Position numbers and translations under genes: made by a program
From: Welwitschia mirabilis
Lineage: Eukaryota > Gnetophyta > Gnetopsida > Welwitschiales
Assembly: GCA_051453625.1 (NCBI GenBank)
Contig: JBOZIK010000001.1
Span: 211,887,071 to 211,951,070, forward strand
DNA: 64,000 nucleotides
Reading direction: 5' to 3'
Notes under the pieces: model-generated
Told to the model about the DNA's origin: nothing
Database searches by the model: none
Seen by the model: the letters and a program-made list of their open reading frames with translations, nothing else
In this document: one piece after another, positions 24,945 to 37,702 of the stretch
Numbering within the stretch: the stretch's first letter is position 1
Layout: every line of letters begins with the position of its first letter

Positions 24945-25290
24945 TTTGAGATTTAAACTACTTCATATATGTCTTTTAATATTTTCATACTTCACATAGT
25001 TGCTAAGGAGTAATTTACAATTGTCACCCATCTTTTTAAAAAAAAAACTTAACTATTTATTTGACAAAATCATGAATGAAATAGAAATGAATAGGCCTAC
25101 AAAAGTATTATAAGGTTTNNNNNNNNNNNNNNNNNNNNNNNNNNNNNNNNNNNNNNNNNNNNNNNNNNNNNNNNNNNNNNNNNNNNNNNNNNNNNNNNNN
25201 NNNNNNNNNNNNNNNNNNTAAGGTTTAAACCATTTTATGTATGCCTTTTTAGGTTTTCGCACCTTATATAGTTAACAAGGATAACATACA
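24945..25290. repeat. diverged ~270-bp direct repeat spanning an N gap
   Basis: 24951-25010 (GATTTAAACTACTTCATATATG...CACATAGTTGCTAAGG) and 25221-25280 (GTTTAAACCATTTTATGTATG...TATATAGTTAACAAGG) match throughout in order. The distance is about 270 bp including a 100-N gap of unknown true length. Confidence 0.7.
25119..25218. other. assembly gap, 100 N
   Basis: Exactly 100 N, a conventional placeholder for a gap of unknown size. Both flanks carry TAAGGTTT (25111-25118 and 25219-25226). Confidence 0.99.
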
Positions 25291-27266
25291 ATTAATCCTA
25301 TCTAAAAAATACATTTTGAGTTATTTACTTTGATAGAATACTAATTGATATAAAAAGGAATAATATTTTAAAATTTTATAACCACAAATTAATGAATAAT
25401 TTTCCAATAGATCATCCATGAAGTTGTTTGATATTAGTAGGTTCAAATAGAATATTTATGCACATATAATGATATTGACTTAAGGGGTTGCTTTTCTTTT
25501 CTTATCCTTTATAATCCTCTAAAATAAATTTACAATCTTGAATCCTATTGGAAGATCTCAAAAACCTACCTTAGAAAACCTAATAATTGTTTTAACCCAA
25601 AAATCTCGCATTTTTAGCTTTTAATATTCTATTAGGTTTTAACCTTTTTGTAGGATTCTAACACCTCTTTCAGCATCAAATATTCCTTTAGTAATTTAAG
25701 CTAAACATGATATGTTTTAGCATCTAATATAATTCCTTAGGTCTCTAAAATCTAAGAATATGATTTTAGGACATTTAATCTTTTCTAACATTTATAAATC
25801 CAATGCTCTCTAACATTTAGAAATTAAATTTTGTTCTTTGTCTAGGTGTCCCACATCTAGAAATTTAATGGATCTATAATTCCTTAGCTTATAATTCCTT
25901 CTCATGTGTAATGCCTAAGAATCAAAATATTTCAATCCTATGATGCCTTAACATCCAACATGCCTTTGTGTATGATACCTAAGTATCTCATGCATGTGAT
26001 ATTCAGATGTATGATGTCAAATATTAAAATTTTCATAAATGATATCCATGGAAGTTTACAACTATAAAGAAATCCCTTTTTAAAAATAAAATATTAACAT
26101 TTTTCACTTCTTTTAATTTGATATTAATCTTTTTTTCTTTTTAGAACCCTTTAATTCTTCCAAAATGGAAAATAGCCATTGCAAATCTCAAAAATATTTT
26201 TTCCCATCCTCAAAATTTGACAAGGCTTGATAAATCAATACCAAGTAAACCTTAACTTGACCTTATGATATTGTGTTAGAAAGTAATGTATTGAGTTAAT
26301 ATGTATAGGTGAAGGAAAAAAATATATAGAAAAAAAATAATAGCCTTTATTCTATTAGCATAAATAGTATAATAGTAATAATAATAATAATCTACCAATA
26401 TAGTAATGTGGTAGTAATGACATAATTAGAGTATAGCACATATTTATACATTAAAAGCTAGGTTTTCACTCTTATTAGTTATTTAACTTACCCTTATAAG
26501 TGGTTAATATTTTGAATTTATTATTCTAGTTATGACCCTATTAACTAAAGATAAAGATCATTAAACTCTAAATAATACTTAATAAAAAGAAATACTATTA
26601 AAGAATAAATGACAACTTCATTTGGTTAGAATTTATGGACAATTAAGAACTTCGTGAAAAGAAGGATTATGTAATATTTTAGTAAAATTAGATTTTTAAA
26701 ACTTAATTTTTTTTAATAATTTTAATTCAATGTTATATAATCCAAAGATAAAATTAGGTAGTGAGGGATTTATGAAGGATAATTTACCCATTTGAAACAT
26801 ATTTACCTACATGAACTTCATAGTTATCAATATTAAAGGAGTCCATTTACCTAAATGCTCCAGTGATATTACTTTCAAAATATTTGAAGAATTCCTATTA
26901 TGAAGTCTAGTTCAAGTAGAGTAAAAGCTAAAATCTATACTTACAAGATTATAAATCATCATCCCATTAGTTTATGTATAATAGACTATTCTAAGAAATG
27001 TAGAACATATAAATTTGAAAATTTTTTACTATTGAAAGAACGGCTTAATGAGTGAATAGAAAGCATGTAAAATTAATTCAAGGGATAACATCTAGAAGTG
27101 ATTTTAATGCTAAACCTGCATATAACAAAATTTAACTAAATACATTTAAAAAGCAAATGAGTAAAATTTTTCCCCCCATCTATAGAAAGACCTTACTTAA
27201 GAAGTTAACCATGCTTCATCTTATGAAAAACAAAAAAAGGGGCAATGACTATTAAGTGAAGGAGGT
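25291..27266. other. AT-rich sequence with LTR-like word repeats, no gene
   Basis: Between about 25600 and 26030 short words recur (CTAACATTTA, TAGAAATTTAATG, GATGCCTTAACATC), as seen in long gypsy LTRs, but I cannot find ends. (ATA)n occurs at about 26370-26390. No coding potential seen. Confidence 0.4.
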
Positions 27267-27491
27267 AATCAGATTATGAAAGATGTGTAATCTTAATAAG
27301 AATCATTGAGTATTTAATAATTCAAAAGATAAAGATGAGCTACATTATTTTTGTACATAAAGGGAAATAATACACCACAATCATATTATGAAAGTTATAT
27401 AACCTTAATAACAACAATCTAGAATCTAGTAGTTCAAAGGAGAAAAATATACTACATTAATAGTTCAAAGGAGAAAAATATGCTATATTAT
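27267..27491. repeat. 112-bp tandem repeat with a nested exact-start 31-bp duplication
   Basis: AATCAGATTATGAAAG at 27267 recurs as AATCATATTATGAAAG at 27379, and the following 80 bases match with substitutions. Inside the second unit, TAGTTCAAAGGAGAAAAATAT at 27430 is repeated at 27461 (31-bp period), which is nearly identical and therefore younger. Confidence 0.8.
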
Positions 27492-29440
27492 TATTTTAGA
27501 CAAAGAAGATTACTAATTATAACATATTATTTAAAGGTAAAGCAATAAATCAAAATCTCATAGATAAGAAATTTTAAATAATAACTTAATGAATTACTTA
27601 GAATACTTCTAAAAAGAGTAATAAGAGAAGGAATGATTCAAAGTTTAAAATATTTCTTAAGTAAAAGATAGAACTTATCTTAACAAAATCCTAATTGAAT
27701 AGAAAATAATAAAATCTATTTAGTTGATGAATAATAATAAGGTTATAGTTCCTAATAGCTAGAACTTTTATATTTTCAAGATTAAGTAGTAAATCATCAA
27801 ATGATAGATGATTAGAGTAATGAGAAAGGATATAGAAACCTCTTCTTATCAAAATCATGGGTAACCACCAGCATAGTTCTAATTTCAAAATAATTTCTCC
27901 TACATAACTAGAATTTTTAATATTTATCAAACTTTATGTGATCACTTACAAAAAAATGATAAAGTTTCTTGTAAATAATCTATGATATCTCATGTTAAAA
28001 ACCATAGATAAATCATAATATGAATTTCTAGAAGGAAGACTATCTAGGACCCTATTATTTTCAATCATAAAATAAAAATTCAAGTTTAAAGTAATGATGA
28101 TCAAGTAATAGCTTAGTTATCTACATTGGTATTTTAGTTTTTATTCAATTCATAATCTATTTATTCAAATATTGTATTGCTACTTAAATCTTATTGTAAA
28201 TTTTTTCTCATTTATGTTTTGAAATTTCTTGTTAGGTTTCAATTCAGTGATTATGTTTACTTCTTATTAATCATGAGGAAAGTCTAAATGGTCAATAGTT
28301 ACAAACATTTACCCTATGAAAACTAAATCATAACTTTTTGATGAAATCATAAAATAAAGTAAATAAATGGCATAAAACAGATATATCATATAATACAATA
28401 ACATAAATTAGGTACAAAGGAATAAAATATCATTTAAGAATTATTAACAAGAAGGTAACATTTAAAAAGATGGCAAAATATTTAAAAAACAAGATAAAAG
28501 ATGAAGAAATCAAGATGACCATAAAGGAATACAAATGTGAAATCAATAGATCATAATATTTCTAAGTATCAAATTATTGAGAGAATGCTATACCAATTAG
28601 TAATAAAACAAAAGTAATAATAAATCAATTTATGATAAAATTCTTTTAATCTTTTTTTAGTTCTTATAAAGGTACATGATAAACAAATGATATGAAATCA
28701 ATATTAATATCCTTATAATGAAAATAGAATGTGAATAAATTCATAAAGTATTTTTTTAAAAATTAAACTAGTTTACCATTAAAAAAATTAGATATTTACA
28801 TCATTTTAAATGAAATATAATTTCTTGAAATCAACAAGGTAAAAGTCATGGGATTCTAGAGGTTATGACACTTGAAGTCATTAGACAATTAGTACACTAG
28901 AATCCTTTAATTAAAAAAATTATTAAAAATGCTTAAAATTTTATTGAAATTCATAATTTAAAATATTATAATTTATTAATAAAAAATCATTATCTAAATC
29001 TAATTATTCTCTATTTTTCTTGTTTTAAATTTTTATTATAATTTTTATTTAAGAATGTCAAAAATACCTAAAATCATTAAATGTATAAGGTGAAAAACCT
29101 TCTTAGGATAAATTAAAAATGCTTAATCATAATGCTATTTAACCTAGTTATTTTAACAAAATATTGTGGTAGTTAGAAATTAAGAGCACACACATTATGA
29201 TGAATCCCAAGTTCTCTAAGCATTTTTTTTTTTTAGTAGTAGTGTACGATGTTTTTCTTTAAGTTATTATTTTAATGAGTTCTTTTCATTCTTGTACTAT
29301 AATTTGTAGCATATATTATTCTCAAGAGTTTTAAGAATTCTTAATTCAAAATATTAAAGTCTTGAACTTTAAAACAAGCTCTACATTTTTTATCTTCATA
29401 CCAAACTTTATTTACATAATAAGTCTTTATATTGTCTAAA
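27492..29440. other. AT-rich sequence, no gene recognised
   Basis: No domain signature. A 9-bp inverted repeat, GGATTCTAG (28851-28859) and CTAGAATCC (28897-28905), could form a short stem, but nothing else supports a function. Confidence 0.4.
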
Positions 29441-29449
29441 ATATGCTTA

Positions 29450-30400
29450 AGTGTCTAATATTAGCATTTATATAAATTTCTAATTTATTTAGGTTGGGTT
29501 CTAAAAAGTGGCCTTAAAGTTTAACTTATTTATCCTCACATAATTAGATGTTTAGATATATTTCTAGCTTTTTATGTTGATGACTTGTTGCTTATAGTGC
29601 TAGATTTATTGTAAAAGAAGCACTTTCTTGATGAATTAGCTATGATATTTAAATTATTTTAACTAAATTGACCTATTCCTTAAGAATAAAAATTATATAA
29701 AGTATAGAGAGAATATATCTTAGATAGGTATAATATGCCATAATTATTACTAGGGAAAAGTCCCTTTAGATGTTAGTTAAATGTTAGATCTTCAAGTGTA
29801 GTTAATAGATCCTACATTACACATATAAGTTATTATGAGATCATTGTATTTGATAAATATGAAGCTTAGTATAGAATATACAACAAATATATTAATAATC
29901 TTCAAAAGTTATCTTATAAAAGTTTACATAAAATTTGTAATGCATGTCTTAATGAATTAAAATGACACTAGCATTTTGGTAGAAGATTTTTGTGGTGCAA
30001 ATTAGACAAGATATCAGAGTACAAGAAGATCAAAAATAGGATACTTTACATACATAAACGATTCTCCTCTACTTTAAAAGAGTAAAAGTATTTCACAATT
30101 TTCATATAATCAATTGGTATTGGATTTAGTTATTTACATAAATTATGAATGAACTTTAATGTTTATATTATCTATTTTGTGATATTACCTTAAATATTTT
30201 AAGAACCATTAGAAATATTCATGCAATAATTTTAATACCATCATTCATGCAGTTAGAGAGCAATATGAAAAGAAGTTCATTAAAGTGAGATATATTCTAG
30301 AGAACGAATTCACTGAACTTTTAGGAAGATATAAGTTCATATTCTTCAATGAATATATGTGCCTTAAATATTAAATAACCTAACATAAAAGTAAATAAGA
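29450..30400 (+). pseudogene. copia reverse transcriptase / RNase H relic
   Basis: Plus-strand codons at 29573-29584 encode YVDD, followed by LLL as in the LYVDDLLL box of non-Sirevirus copia RT. Further downstream (about 30240-30350) the frame reads AVREQYEKKFIKVRYILENEFTELL, equivalent to the RNase H tail block near HHFIRE...IEL.Y. Stops interrupt every frame. No LTRs or gag could be linked to this fragment, so it is treated as a truncated relic. Confidence 0.68.
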
Positions 30401-30960
30401 AGAAAATTTAAGTGAATTCAAGATTAATAGTCTCATTATTTGAAGTTGGAGAGGAGTGTTATTGACTTATTATGAAGATGCTCATGGAAAACTAATGAAA
30501 TTCCTAATTACAAGCTCTAAAATTTTGTCATGGAATCATAACCATGATGTTGAAATTAGAGCTAGCAAAAAGTCATTTGTAGAAAATAAATTCAATCTAT
30601 GATATTGTATTAAATATTTTGACTATAGTTATATAGATTGTATCTTATATGCAAAAGTACGTGCTAAATATAACGAATATAATTTGGGAAAAGATAAGTA
30701 ATCATAATTATTTAAATAAGAAAAGGTAAGATGGTTATCTAGTGTAACTATAAATAAAAGATTATTAAACCTAGAGGATATGGATTTATAATTCATTTAT
30801 GCACAATGTGTAGTTCATAAGGCATGAGTTAAAAGCTACAACTTATAAAAATAGAGAGATGAAAAGTTAATCTTCAACATTATCTTCTTTAAATGGGATA
30901 ACACAAAAAATATTTAACTTTTATTTTTTTCGTTATTTTTAAATCCATCCTCTTAATAAG

Positions 30961-31284
30961 ATGGCCATTCTCATAGTACAAAGAAACCTTTGTCTTAATT
31001 CCATGCATAATGTAGTCTTTCTCATTCACCTAGCTAGCTTACTTTATAATGCCATGTTCTATGGCCTTTCTTCTTCTTCTTCTGCTTCTTCCTCTTCTAC
31101 ATCCTCCTGCTCTTTTTTTTATGTTGAATGTGGTTCTATTAGTACTAAATCTTTTGGAGGTTCAAATATTGCATTTGACATGGAGATTCAGCTTAAGCCA
31201 ATTTTTCATTATTACTTTTCATTATTATTCTTTGTAATAGTTCAGTTGTATATGTTAGATCCATCAGTGAGAAAATTCTTGTAG
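30961..31284 (+). other. 107-residue open frame with a Ser-rich run, probably not a gene
   Basis: An ATG-started open frame with a run of about a dozen Ser residues encoded by a TTC/TCT-rich tract (about 31067-31110) and two hydrophobic stretches. I do not recognise it. It has no clear homologue motif, and the Ser run follows simply from the microsatellite. It could be chance or a fragment of a captured gene. Confidence 0.15.
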
Positions 31285-32639
31285 AAATATAAAAAACATG
31301 TCTATTGGGATTCATGTGCATTGAATAAGACATTAGTAATGGTTATCCTTATCTTCAATGAAGATTAAACTTTAAAGGCTTTATAAGAAACCCTACACAT
31401 ATGTTTCCATTCATTTCTTATAATGCTAGAATCAAGAAGAATCCAAAATATTGTTCAGAAGATGGTGCAGTTTAAGGTATTTAAAGGGAATAGCTAAGAT
31501 GTAGGCCATAAAGGAAAAATAATAGTTCTTCATGTGAAGCACATTAAAAGAAGAAGAATCATTATGGCTTTAGAATGAATGACACTACGATGAAAGTGTA
31601 CCATTATTTTAAAGAGGTGATAAACTAAAAACATTAAGAATAAATGAATTTCTTAATATATTCTAGCAATCCATAATTTATTAAAGTACAAGTAAGTTAA
31701 ATTAACTACACTTGATAAGGAATCCCTTTAATACTTGAGGAATATTGAACTTGAAACTATTGGAGATTGTACCTCAAGCATAATTTCCATAATTTTCTAA
31801 ACAAATGATTTACTTTTAATATTATGGATAAAAATCTCATCAATTTTGTAAAACATTTTAGTAAAAGCATGGATAGCAATGTCTAGTAAATAACTATTAC
31901 CTATTTGGCTATACACCAACTTCAACTTGATATGGTAAGTCCAAGTTGTTTATGTTAATTATTAAATCATTATTAAATGACATGATTAATATGTTGATGA
32001 TTATTAATAACTTCTCGTCATCAAGGTTTATATTAATACATGTAAAAGGAGTTGGACATTCAAGGTGGTAACTGTAGCATTATCAACATCATGCTCAAAT
32101 TTGTCATAGAATTTGAAAAAAACTTGACTAATGCCATAAAATAACTCCATGATGCATTTATTATGATAACATAAATATGTTAAAGGAGGAGGATTCATTA
32201 TTCTATTAGACCTTAAAAATGTCAACCTTTTCAAGGGTCACCATTACCATGATAGCATCGGAACATTTGTGTTTATGCATCCACAAGTAAATAGTGACTA
32301 ATACAAATATATGAAGAATAAACATGAATGAAGAATGTTGCATGCACTTCCTTTCATGTGTATATCCCATTCATACTAATCTTTGCTTCTTCTTTTAAAA
32401 TCGCCCACTACTATATGGGTGACACCACTTCTTTAACTTTAAAAATTCTACTCTTTATTTATTAAATCAATCTCTATGATTCTTCAAGGAATATTTATTT
32501 TGTTTTTGTAGGGAATATATTAGTATGCTATATGTTTTATTGTAGAGCCACTACCTACATAACAATAAATAATAAGGCCAAATAAGTGGTGTGAACGATA
32601 ATCATTTAGGAAAGAAGACTAGTTACCAACTATGAGAAT
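31285..32639. other. decayed sequence flanking the outer copia element
   Basis: No recognisable coding domain. A 68-residue minus-strand open frame at 32028-32234 has balanced composition but no motif I know. This is the left flank of the plus-strand copia element that begins at 32640. Confidence 0.35.
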
Positions 32640-33009
32640 TGTTAAGAGTTAAGACCACTCCATGCTTTAGATTGTTATTTTGATATGTAGCTTGATTAGT
32701 AGTAATACTTCCAATTAATAAATTTTTTATCTTTGAATATTTTATCTTAATTTACTATTAGTTATTAGATTGATTGATTAATAATCAATTAGCCAAGCAA
32801 AGTACTTAAGAAATAGTTTATTGTTATAAAAATTAGCATGAAGCTATAGCCTTATAATAAAAAAAAAATTAGCACATTATTTAGTAAAACTTTGTTGCAA
32901 GTTTCTTATTTTATCTATGCCTTTCCTTATCCCTATTTTTTCTTCATTTTAACCTCTATATTTGTTAGGATCCCTTACTATTAGTGTATCCATTTTTTTT
33001 ATAATTTAA
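32640..33009 (+). repeat. 5' LTR of element H
   Basis: About 370 bp beginning TGTTAAGAGTTAAG. It matches 57057-57431 at TTAAGAGT.AAG, TTGATTAG, the TTAATCAATTAGCCAA.CAAAGTA block, AAATAGTTTATTGTTATAAAAA, CATTTTAACCT and a terminal ATAATTTAA. A primer-binding site follows within three bases. Confidence 0.82.
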
Positions 33010-33011
33010 AT

Positions 33012-33023
33012 TGGCATCAAATA
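33012..33023 (+). other. primer-binding site, element H
   Basis: TGGCATCAAATA, a mutated TGGTATCAGAGC site, just inside the 5' LTR end. Confidence 0.6.
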
Positions 33024-33129
33024 TTTTATAAGGAAAAGTTTCAAAGACAAGTCATGACCATTACTGCCAAGACTTTAAAGATTTCTATCTATAGTAATAA
33101 TTAAAGCCTTAAATATTAGCAAAAGTAAA

Positions 33130-34075
33130 TGGAAAACGTATTAACAGCTCAAGATCCTTGGGACATTATGCATGTTAAATATGTGAATGAGACAGATCCA
33201 TCTACCATCTAATACAAGAGTGAAGATGAGAAAAAATATTGAAGAACAATCAAAAGAATGGATTTAAAGTAAAATAGATTCTTTAATATGCTATAGCTAA
33301 ATCCATCCTTTTAAAGATCATTGGTCTTTACTTTACTAAGGAGATGTGGAATGCCTTTGAAATAAAATACAAGTGTTCTTTCATGGTGTAGATTTTAAAA
33401 TTACAGGAAGCAAAAAATGTTTTTGAGAACTTGAAAATGAGTAAGGCAAAATCCTTGAATGCATCCTATCAAAGGTTTAAAAATGTTTCAATAACATTGC
33501 TACTCTAGACAAATCCATTCTAAAGGAGGATTTGGTAAGCAAATTTTTGAAATATCTCTTAGAAAGGTTTAATGTCATATTTTATACCATAGGGTAATCA
33601 AGAGACTTTGCATCATTCACCCTTTTGGGGTTGAAAAGTGCTTTGAAAGACATTAAAGTAAGGTCATAGCCACATGATGGAGCTCCAAGGGAGAATACTC
33701 TTAAGGCCCAACATCATTTGCAGGCATGGAAGGCTTTAAGAAGTGGCTCCTCTAATTTATTTAGAGGTGGAAGTAGAGGGAAAAAAATGAAGATCATAGA
33801 CATGTTAGAAAAAGAATCATCTACTATCAATTATAGCTTATCAGACTAGAGGTCCAGATTTTAAACCCTAGCAATGAAGGGGAACATAAAAATGGAAAAT
33901 GATTTCATAAGCCCAAGTGTCATTGGTCATTTGTGTGGTACAAATTTACCTATCCTTTATGTCATAAAAAAAAAGAAAAAAAATCATCATCTACTATAAG
34001 TGTAGACAAGAAGGAACTACAATAAAATGTTGTTTCCAGAAGAGGAATAAGGAACCTCAAATGAAAAATGAGGCT
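33130..34075 (+). pseudogene. gag relic of element H
   Basis: The plus strand begins MENVLTAQDPWDIM, the typical copia gag start in which a short first helix is followed by LWD. Blocks TKEMWNAFEIKY (about 33335-33370), LKLQEAKNVFENLKM and a DLVSKFLKYLLERF segment follow in the usual UBN2 order. At about 33990-34035 YKCRQEGTTIKCC is a degenerate CCHC knuckle. Stops and shifts break the frame in at least six places. Confidence 0.78.
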
Positions 34076-34089
34076 TAAGCTATTTCTAC

Positions 34090-34480
34090 ACTCAACATTA
34101 TAGCTTTGAAAATTTTAACACCCATTTCACATGCTTGGGTGGTTAATTTTGTGTGCTTTAATCATATGATGGATGACTAGTTCATTATTTAAAAATTTAT
34201 GAAGTCACTCCCATCCATATAGGTAATGGTAAGGAAATTGTAGTGAAATGAATTCAAACAACATTTTTAAAGGTTTGTAATGGAGTAGAGGTGGAGATCC
34301 ATAACACTTTTTATGCTCTAGAATAAAATTTTTCCTTCCTTTCTATTGGATAACTTGCTAATAGAGGTTACTCTCTATGTTATAGCTTTAAGGTTTTTCC
34401 TTATTTCCATGGATAACATGGTATTAAAGGTTAGATCTAGGGCATAGATGTGAAGATTTGCATTTTTAATAAATAAACCA
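34090..34480 (+). pseudogene. protease relic of element H
   Basis: The frame reads AWVVNFVCFNHMM at the position of the WILDSGCS.HM protease box, with the catalytic Asp no longer present. It continues with IGNGKEIVV-like sequence (about 34220-34245, in another frame) and a LDNLLIEVTLYVIALRF segment. It is recognisable only by its order between gag and integrase. Confidence 0.55.
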
Positions 34481-34499
34481 AAGATTTCAAAGGAATGTA

Positions 34500-35150
34500 T
34501 AAGACCTAAAAACTCTTTCAATTGATACATATGAACTTATATGTACTGATGAACATGATATTACATGAAGGTAAGAAGTAATTATTTACCATAATAGATG
34601 ACTATTCTACATTTACATAGGTGTATTTTCATCAATTCAAGTCTCAATTTAATGAATAAATTAAGATTTAGTTGTTGATGATTTAAAGAAAAATAAAGGA
34701 TAAGTTAAGAAAAATATGAATAGATAAAGTGGAGTTTTTACTTGTGAATTATTAAATAAGTTTTGCAAGTCTTGTGGAATTCAAACTTAAGTCATTCAAG
34801 AACCCACTCACTAATAAAATGATATAGTAAAAAGGAAGAATCAAATATTAGATGAAATGACCTATTGCTTATTAAGATTTTTAAAAAAATGCCAAACACT
34901 TATTGGGAAAAAGCTATAACCAATGCAAACTACTTACTACATTATAGCTCTAGCAATATTGATTCAAGAAATATACCCTCTGAGCTCTTTCATTGATATC
35001 TACCTTTTATTTTTCATTCTGGAATATTTAATTGTATTTTTTAATTAACATTCCTCCTCTTAAAAGAGAAGGAAAACTTAGTGATAGAGTTGTTTATTAT
35101 GTATTTCTTAGTTTATACTTCATCTAGTAAGGGATACCTTCATGATGTAT
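34500..35150 (+). pseudogene. integrase relic of element H
   Basis: Downstream of a CKSCGIQT segment (about 34755-34785) the plus strand reads RKNQILDEMTYCLLRF, then KKMPNTYWEKAITNANYLLHYSS (34890-34960). These are the copia integrase blocks after PQQNG, including the helix with RKNR and the FWAEAV..A.YLLNR motif. About 35050-35100 gives KREGKLSDRVVYYVFL, the KLD.K...CIFLGY block. The frame is interrupted, so there is no product. Confidence 0.8.
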
Positions 35151-35307
35151 GAAGCATGTTATGAATAAAAAATGTTAATATTACAAAAGAAAGATAAAGA
35201 TATGAATAGAGATTCAAGTAATTAATCTTTTATTTAGGGTCACAATTATAGTTCTTTAACATTATTTCAAGCCTTGTAACATGTGCTAAGTAGTAACAAT
35301 TAGATCC

Positions 35308-35316
35308 CTAGTTCTA
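35308..35316. repeat. left junction repeat CTAGTTCTA of the Sirevirus block
   Basis: CTAGTTCTA here is identical to 52878-52886 on the far side of the block. Copia target duplications are 5 bp (CTAGT fits); the extra match may be host continuity plus coincidence. Confidence 0.6.
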
Positions 35317-35318
35317 AT

Positions 35319-36752
35319 TATTAGGATTAAAACATCCTATATTGGAGGGATGAATATCATTTAAAAATAAATAAATAAATTTAAATTAACTTTAAAAAAT
35401 TAAAGGCATAAATCATAAATAATAAGTAAAAAAAAGTACATTCTAAATTTTTATAGGTATTTGGAAATCAATTCTACTCTACTCCTAAGGGATAGTGAAA
35501 TCTTACATAATGAGAAAAAGAAAAAGTACATCATAAATTTTTATAGTTGTTTAATAATCTATTATATTATACTCTTAAGGACTAGCAATGATATTTATCC
35601 CTCTAATTCCTTATCTGTAAACCAAAGCTTATAGCTTTTTTAAATACTTCTCACTAACATTTTTCTTGACTAAAGTAAAACACCTTGCTCGATCCTTTAA
35701 GATACTTTTTAATTACCCCTTTCCACTAAGGGTTTCCTTGATTACAACCACAACACTAAACTTAATCTAGTAATTCAGTTATTAATTATTCCTTTTACTA
35801 AAGTTCCTTTGATTATACCCATAACACTAGCTTAAGTCACTAAGCTAGTTTTCAATCGAAAAAAGATTTAGAGGAGTGTGTGCATTTTGTTTACATAGTA
35901 TGTCAGCATGTAATACAAGTAACTCTTAAAGAAAGATCATAATAGTTAAGAGCATAGATATAGTAGAAGAAAGATCTTTTAATACAAATTAATCTACATA
36001 GTGTTCTTTTTTTTCTTATATAGTTCAAATTGGAATATTTTGCATGGAGGCATGAACATACATGTTGAAGACAAAGGTGGGAGACAATTATTCTTGACCT
36101 AATACCAATCCATATCCACTAGCCATTAGGAGCAGGTATGGCTTGATTTTACTCTGACTTTTGATTTTTACCTAACATTCACTTAGCTTTTTTACCTTGG
36201 ACATCTCGCTAGATATTTTAAACATTTCATGTACTCCTTAGTAATTTCTATGTAAGTCCCAGATGTCCCACTCAAAAATCTGAATAGCCTTATTTTTAAT
36301 TTTTACCACTGTCATGTTCTAATGTCCTACAAAATGTTTGAAATGTCTCAAATCTACATATTCCACAAAAATCTACATATTCCACAAAAATTTTGAGATG
36401 TTCCATGTTTAGATACCTCATAAAAAATTAAAGATCTCTTAAGTTTAGACATCTCATTTAAAAAAAAAAATTAAGATATCCCAAGTTGAGATATCTAACA
36501 AAAGACCTAGGATATCTTAAATCCCATTTCGTTATTTTCTACTACTAAGAAACATGGAAGTCCTATAGAAAAACTATGATGTCACATGATCTAAACCTTA
36601 TCCTTATCACTTATTAAGATCTAAATTAAGTATAAAACTAATCATAAAGAATAATTATGAGAGTCTTCTTCGTCATAAAACTTAACATTCACAAGCTGAG
36701 GAGTTAATTCAATTTGTTTATCATTGAAATCCTTCATTTATTTGCTCTAACA
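35319..36752 (-). repeat. Sirevirus family-B LTR (copy D, probable 3' LTR of the block)
   Basis: About 1.43 kb from TATTAGGATTAAAAC to TTTGCTCTAACA. It aligns with 40684-42108 and 51876-52877 over many blocks: TTCTCACTAA..TTTCCTT, GTCAGCATGTAATACAAGTAACT, GAAGACAAAGGTGGGAG, CCATCCATTAGGAG-type text, and the GATGTCCCA motif array. It has its own 90-bp tandem duplication (35431 and 35521) and a 19-bp exact one at 36351-36388. Confidence 0.82.
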
Positions 36753-37700
36753 ATGTCCAACTATTTAATTATGATGACCTTTAAGGTGCATTAATAGGGT
36801 TAAAACCAAAATATGGGGGCTTATTTGATTTACTCCCTCTAAATTAGTGCTCTCTCAAGTGTAATATGCATTTAAAATTCAATGGATATAAGCATTAATT
36901 ATTTTAACAAACCTATTTATGCTCTTAGTACTAAAGATATTATGTGAAATAAGGTTAACATAACAAGTGTCCTATACCACAAATTGCATGTTAAACATCA
37001 TTAAACATTAATTTCAAATTAAGCATAAAATATATTTATTCAAACACTATTATATGGTAAAAACTAACATTACCCATTAAAAGAAACTGATATTTATATT
37101 CTAATCCTTTGCCATCATTGAAAGATAACAAGTACCCCTAAATAGAACATTGGATATAGGTAATACAAGCACTAAGTGAAAAACATTAGGAAAGCATGAT
37201 ATTAATATTATAAAGTGATAGTGCATGCCATTCATTAAAATTCACCTAAACATAGTTAATTAGCTGAGAAGAAACATAAGTTTCATGAGGAAGCAAAGGA
37301 TAAAATAACATAGGGATGAGAAGGATAATCAAGAAAATGAAGAGCGCACTATTATCTCTTCTTTCTCATTTGAGTGTAATGGTACATCAACATCATAAGA
37401 TGCTAGAACAAAGATTATTTGTCAACTTTCTTCTCAATCTTATTCAATGCCTTTAATATTGCTTCGTTGGAATCAGTGGTAGAACTTGAACCTTAATTTG
37501 AACATCTTCCTTTAGAAGCTACTAGAGGAGGACTTGGCTACTTTTTATACAAAAATATGTTTGTCTTTTTTAGTGATGATAATGCTAAGGTTTTAGAATT
37601 TTTACTTAGTCCTTATATGTTTCCTTTGTAATTATTTGATGCACTAAGATAACTATTGTTAAACTTCCAAACAGAACAATAGCATTATTTGCTTTAAAAA
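36753..37700 (-). other. between LTR copy D and the third-frame ORF; no clear gene
   Basis: Position corresponds to sequence between the last ORF and the 3' LTR of the minus-strand block. The minus strand near 37360-37560 is rich in Ser and charged residues, as at the tail of a transposon ORF, but has stops. Confidence 0.35.
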
Positions 37701-37702
37701 AA

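Noticed and set aside
28851-28905. Short 9-bp inverted repeat as a miniature transposon or hairpin gene
   Set aside because: Arms are only 9 bp in AT-rich DNA, with no target duplication and no second copy seen in the window.
30961-31284. 107-residue plus-strand frame as a host gene
   Set aside because: No motif recognised. The Ser run is the direct product of a TTC/TCT microsatellite and the rest is hydrophobic AT-rich text. Kept only as a low-confidence entry.
32028-32234. 68-residue minus-strand frame as a gene
   Set aside because: Composition is balanced but there is no recognisable domain, no start context, and no continuation in neighbouring frames.
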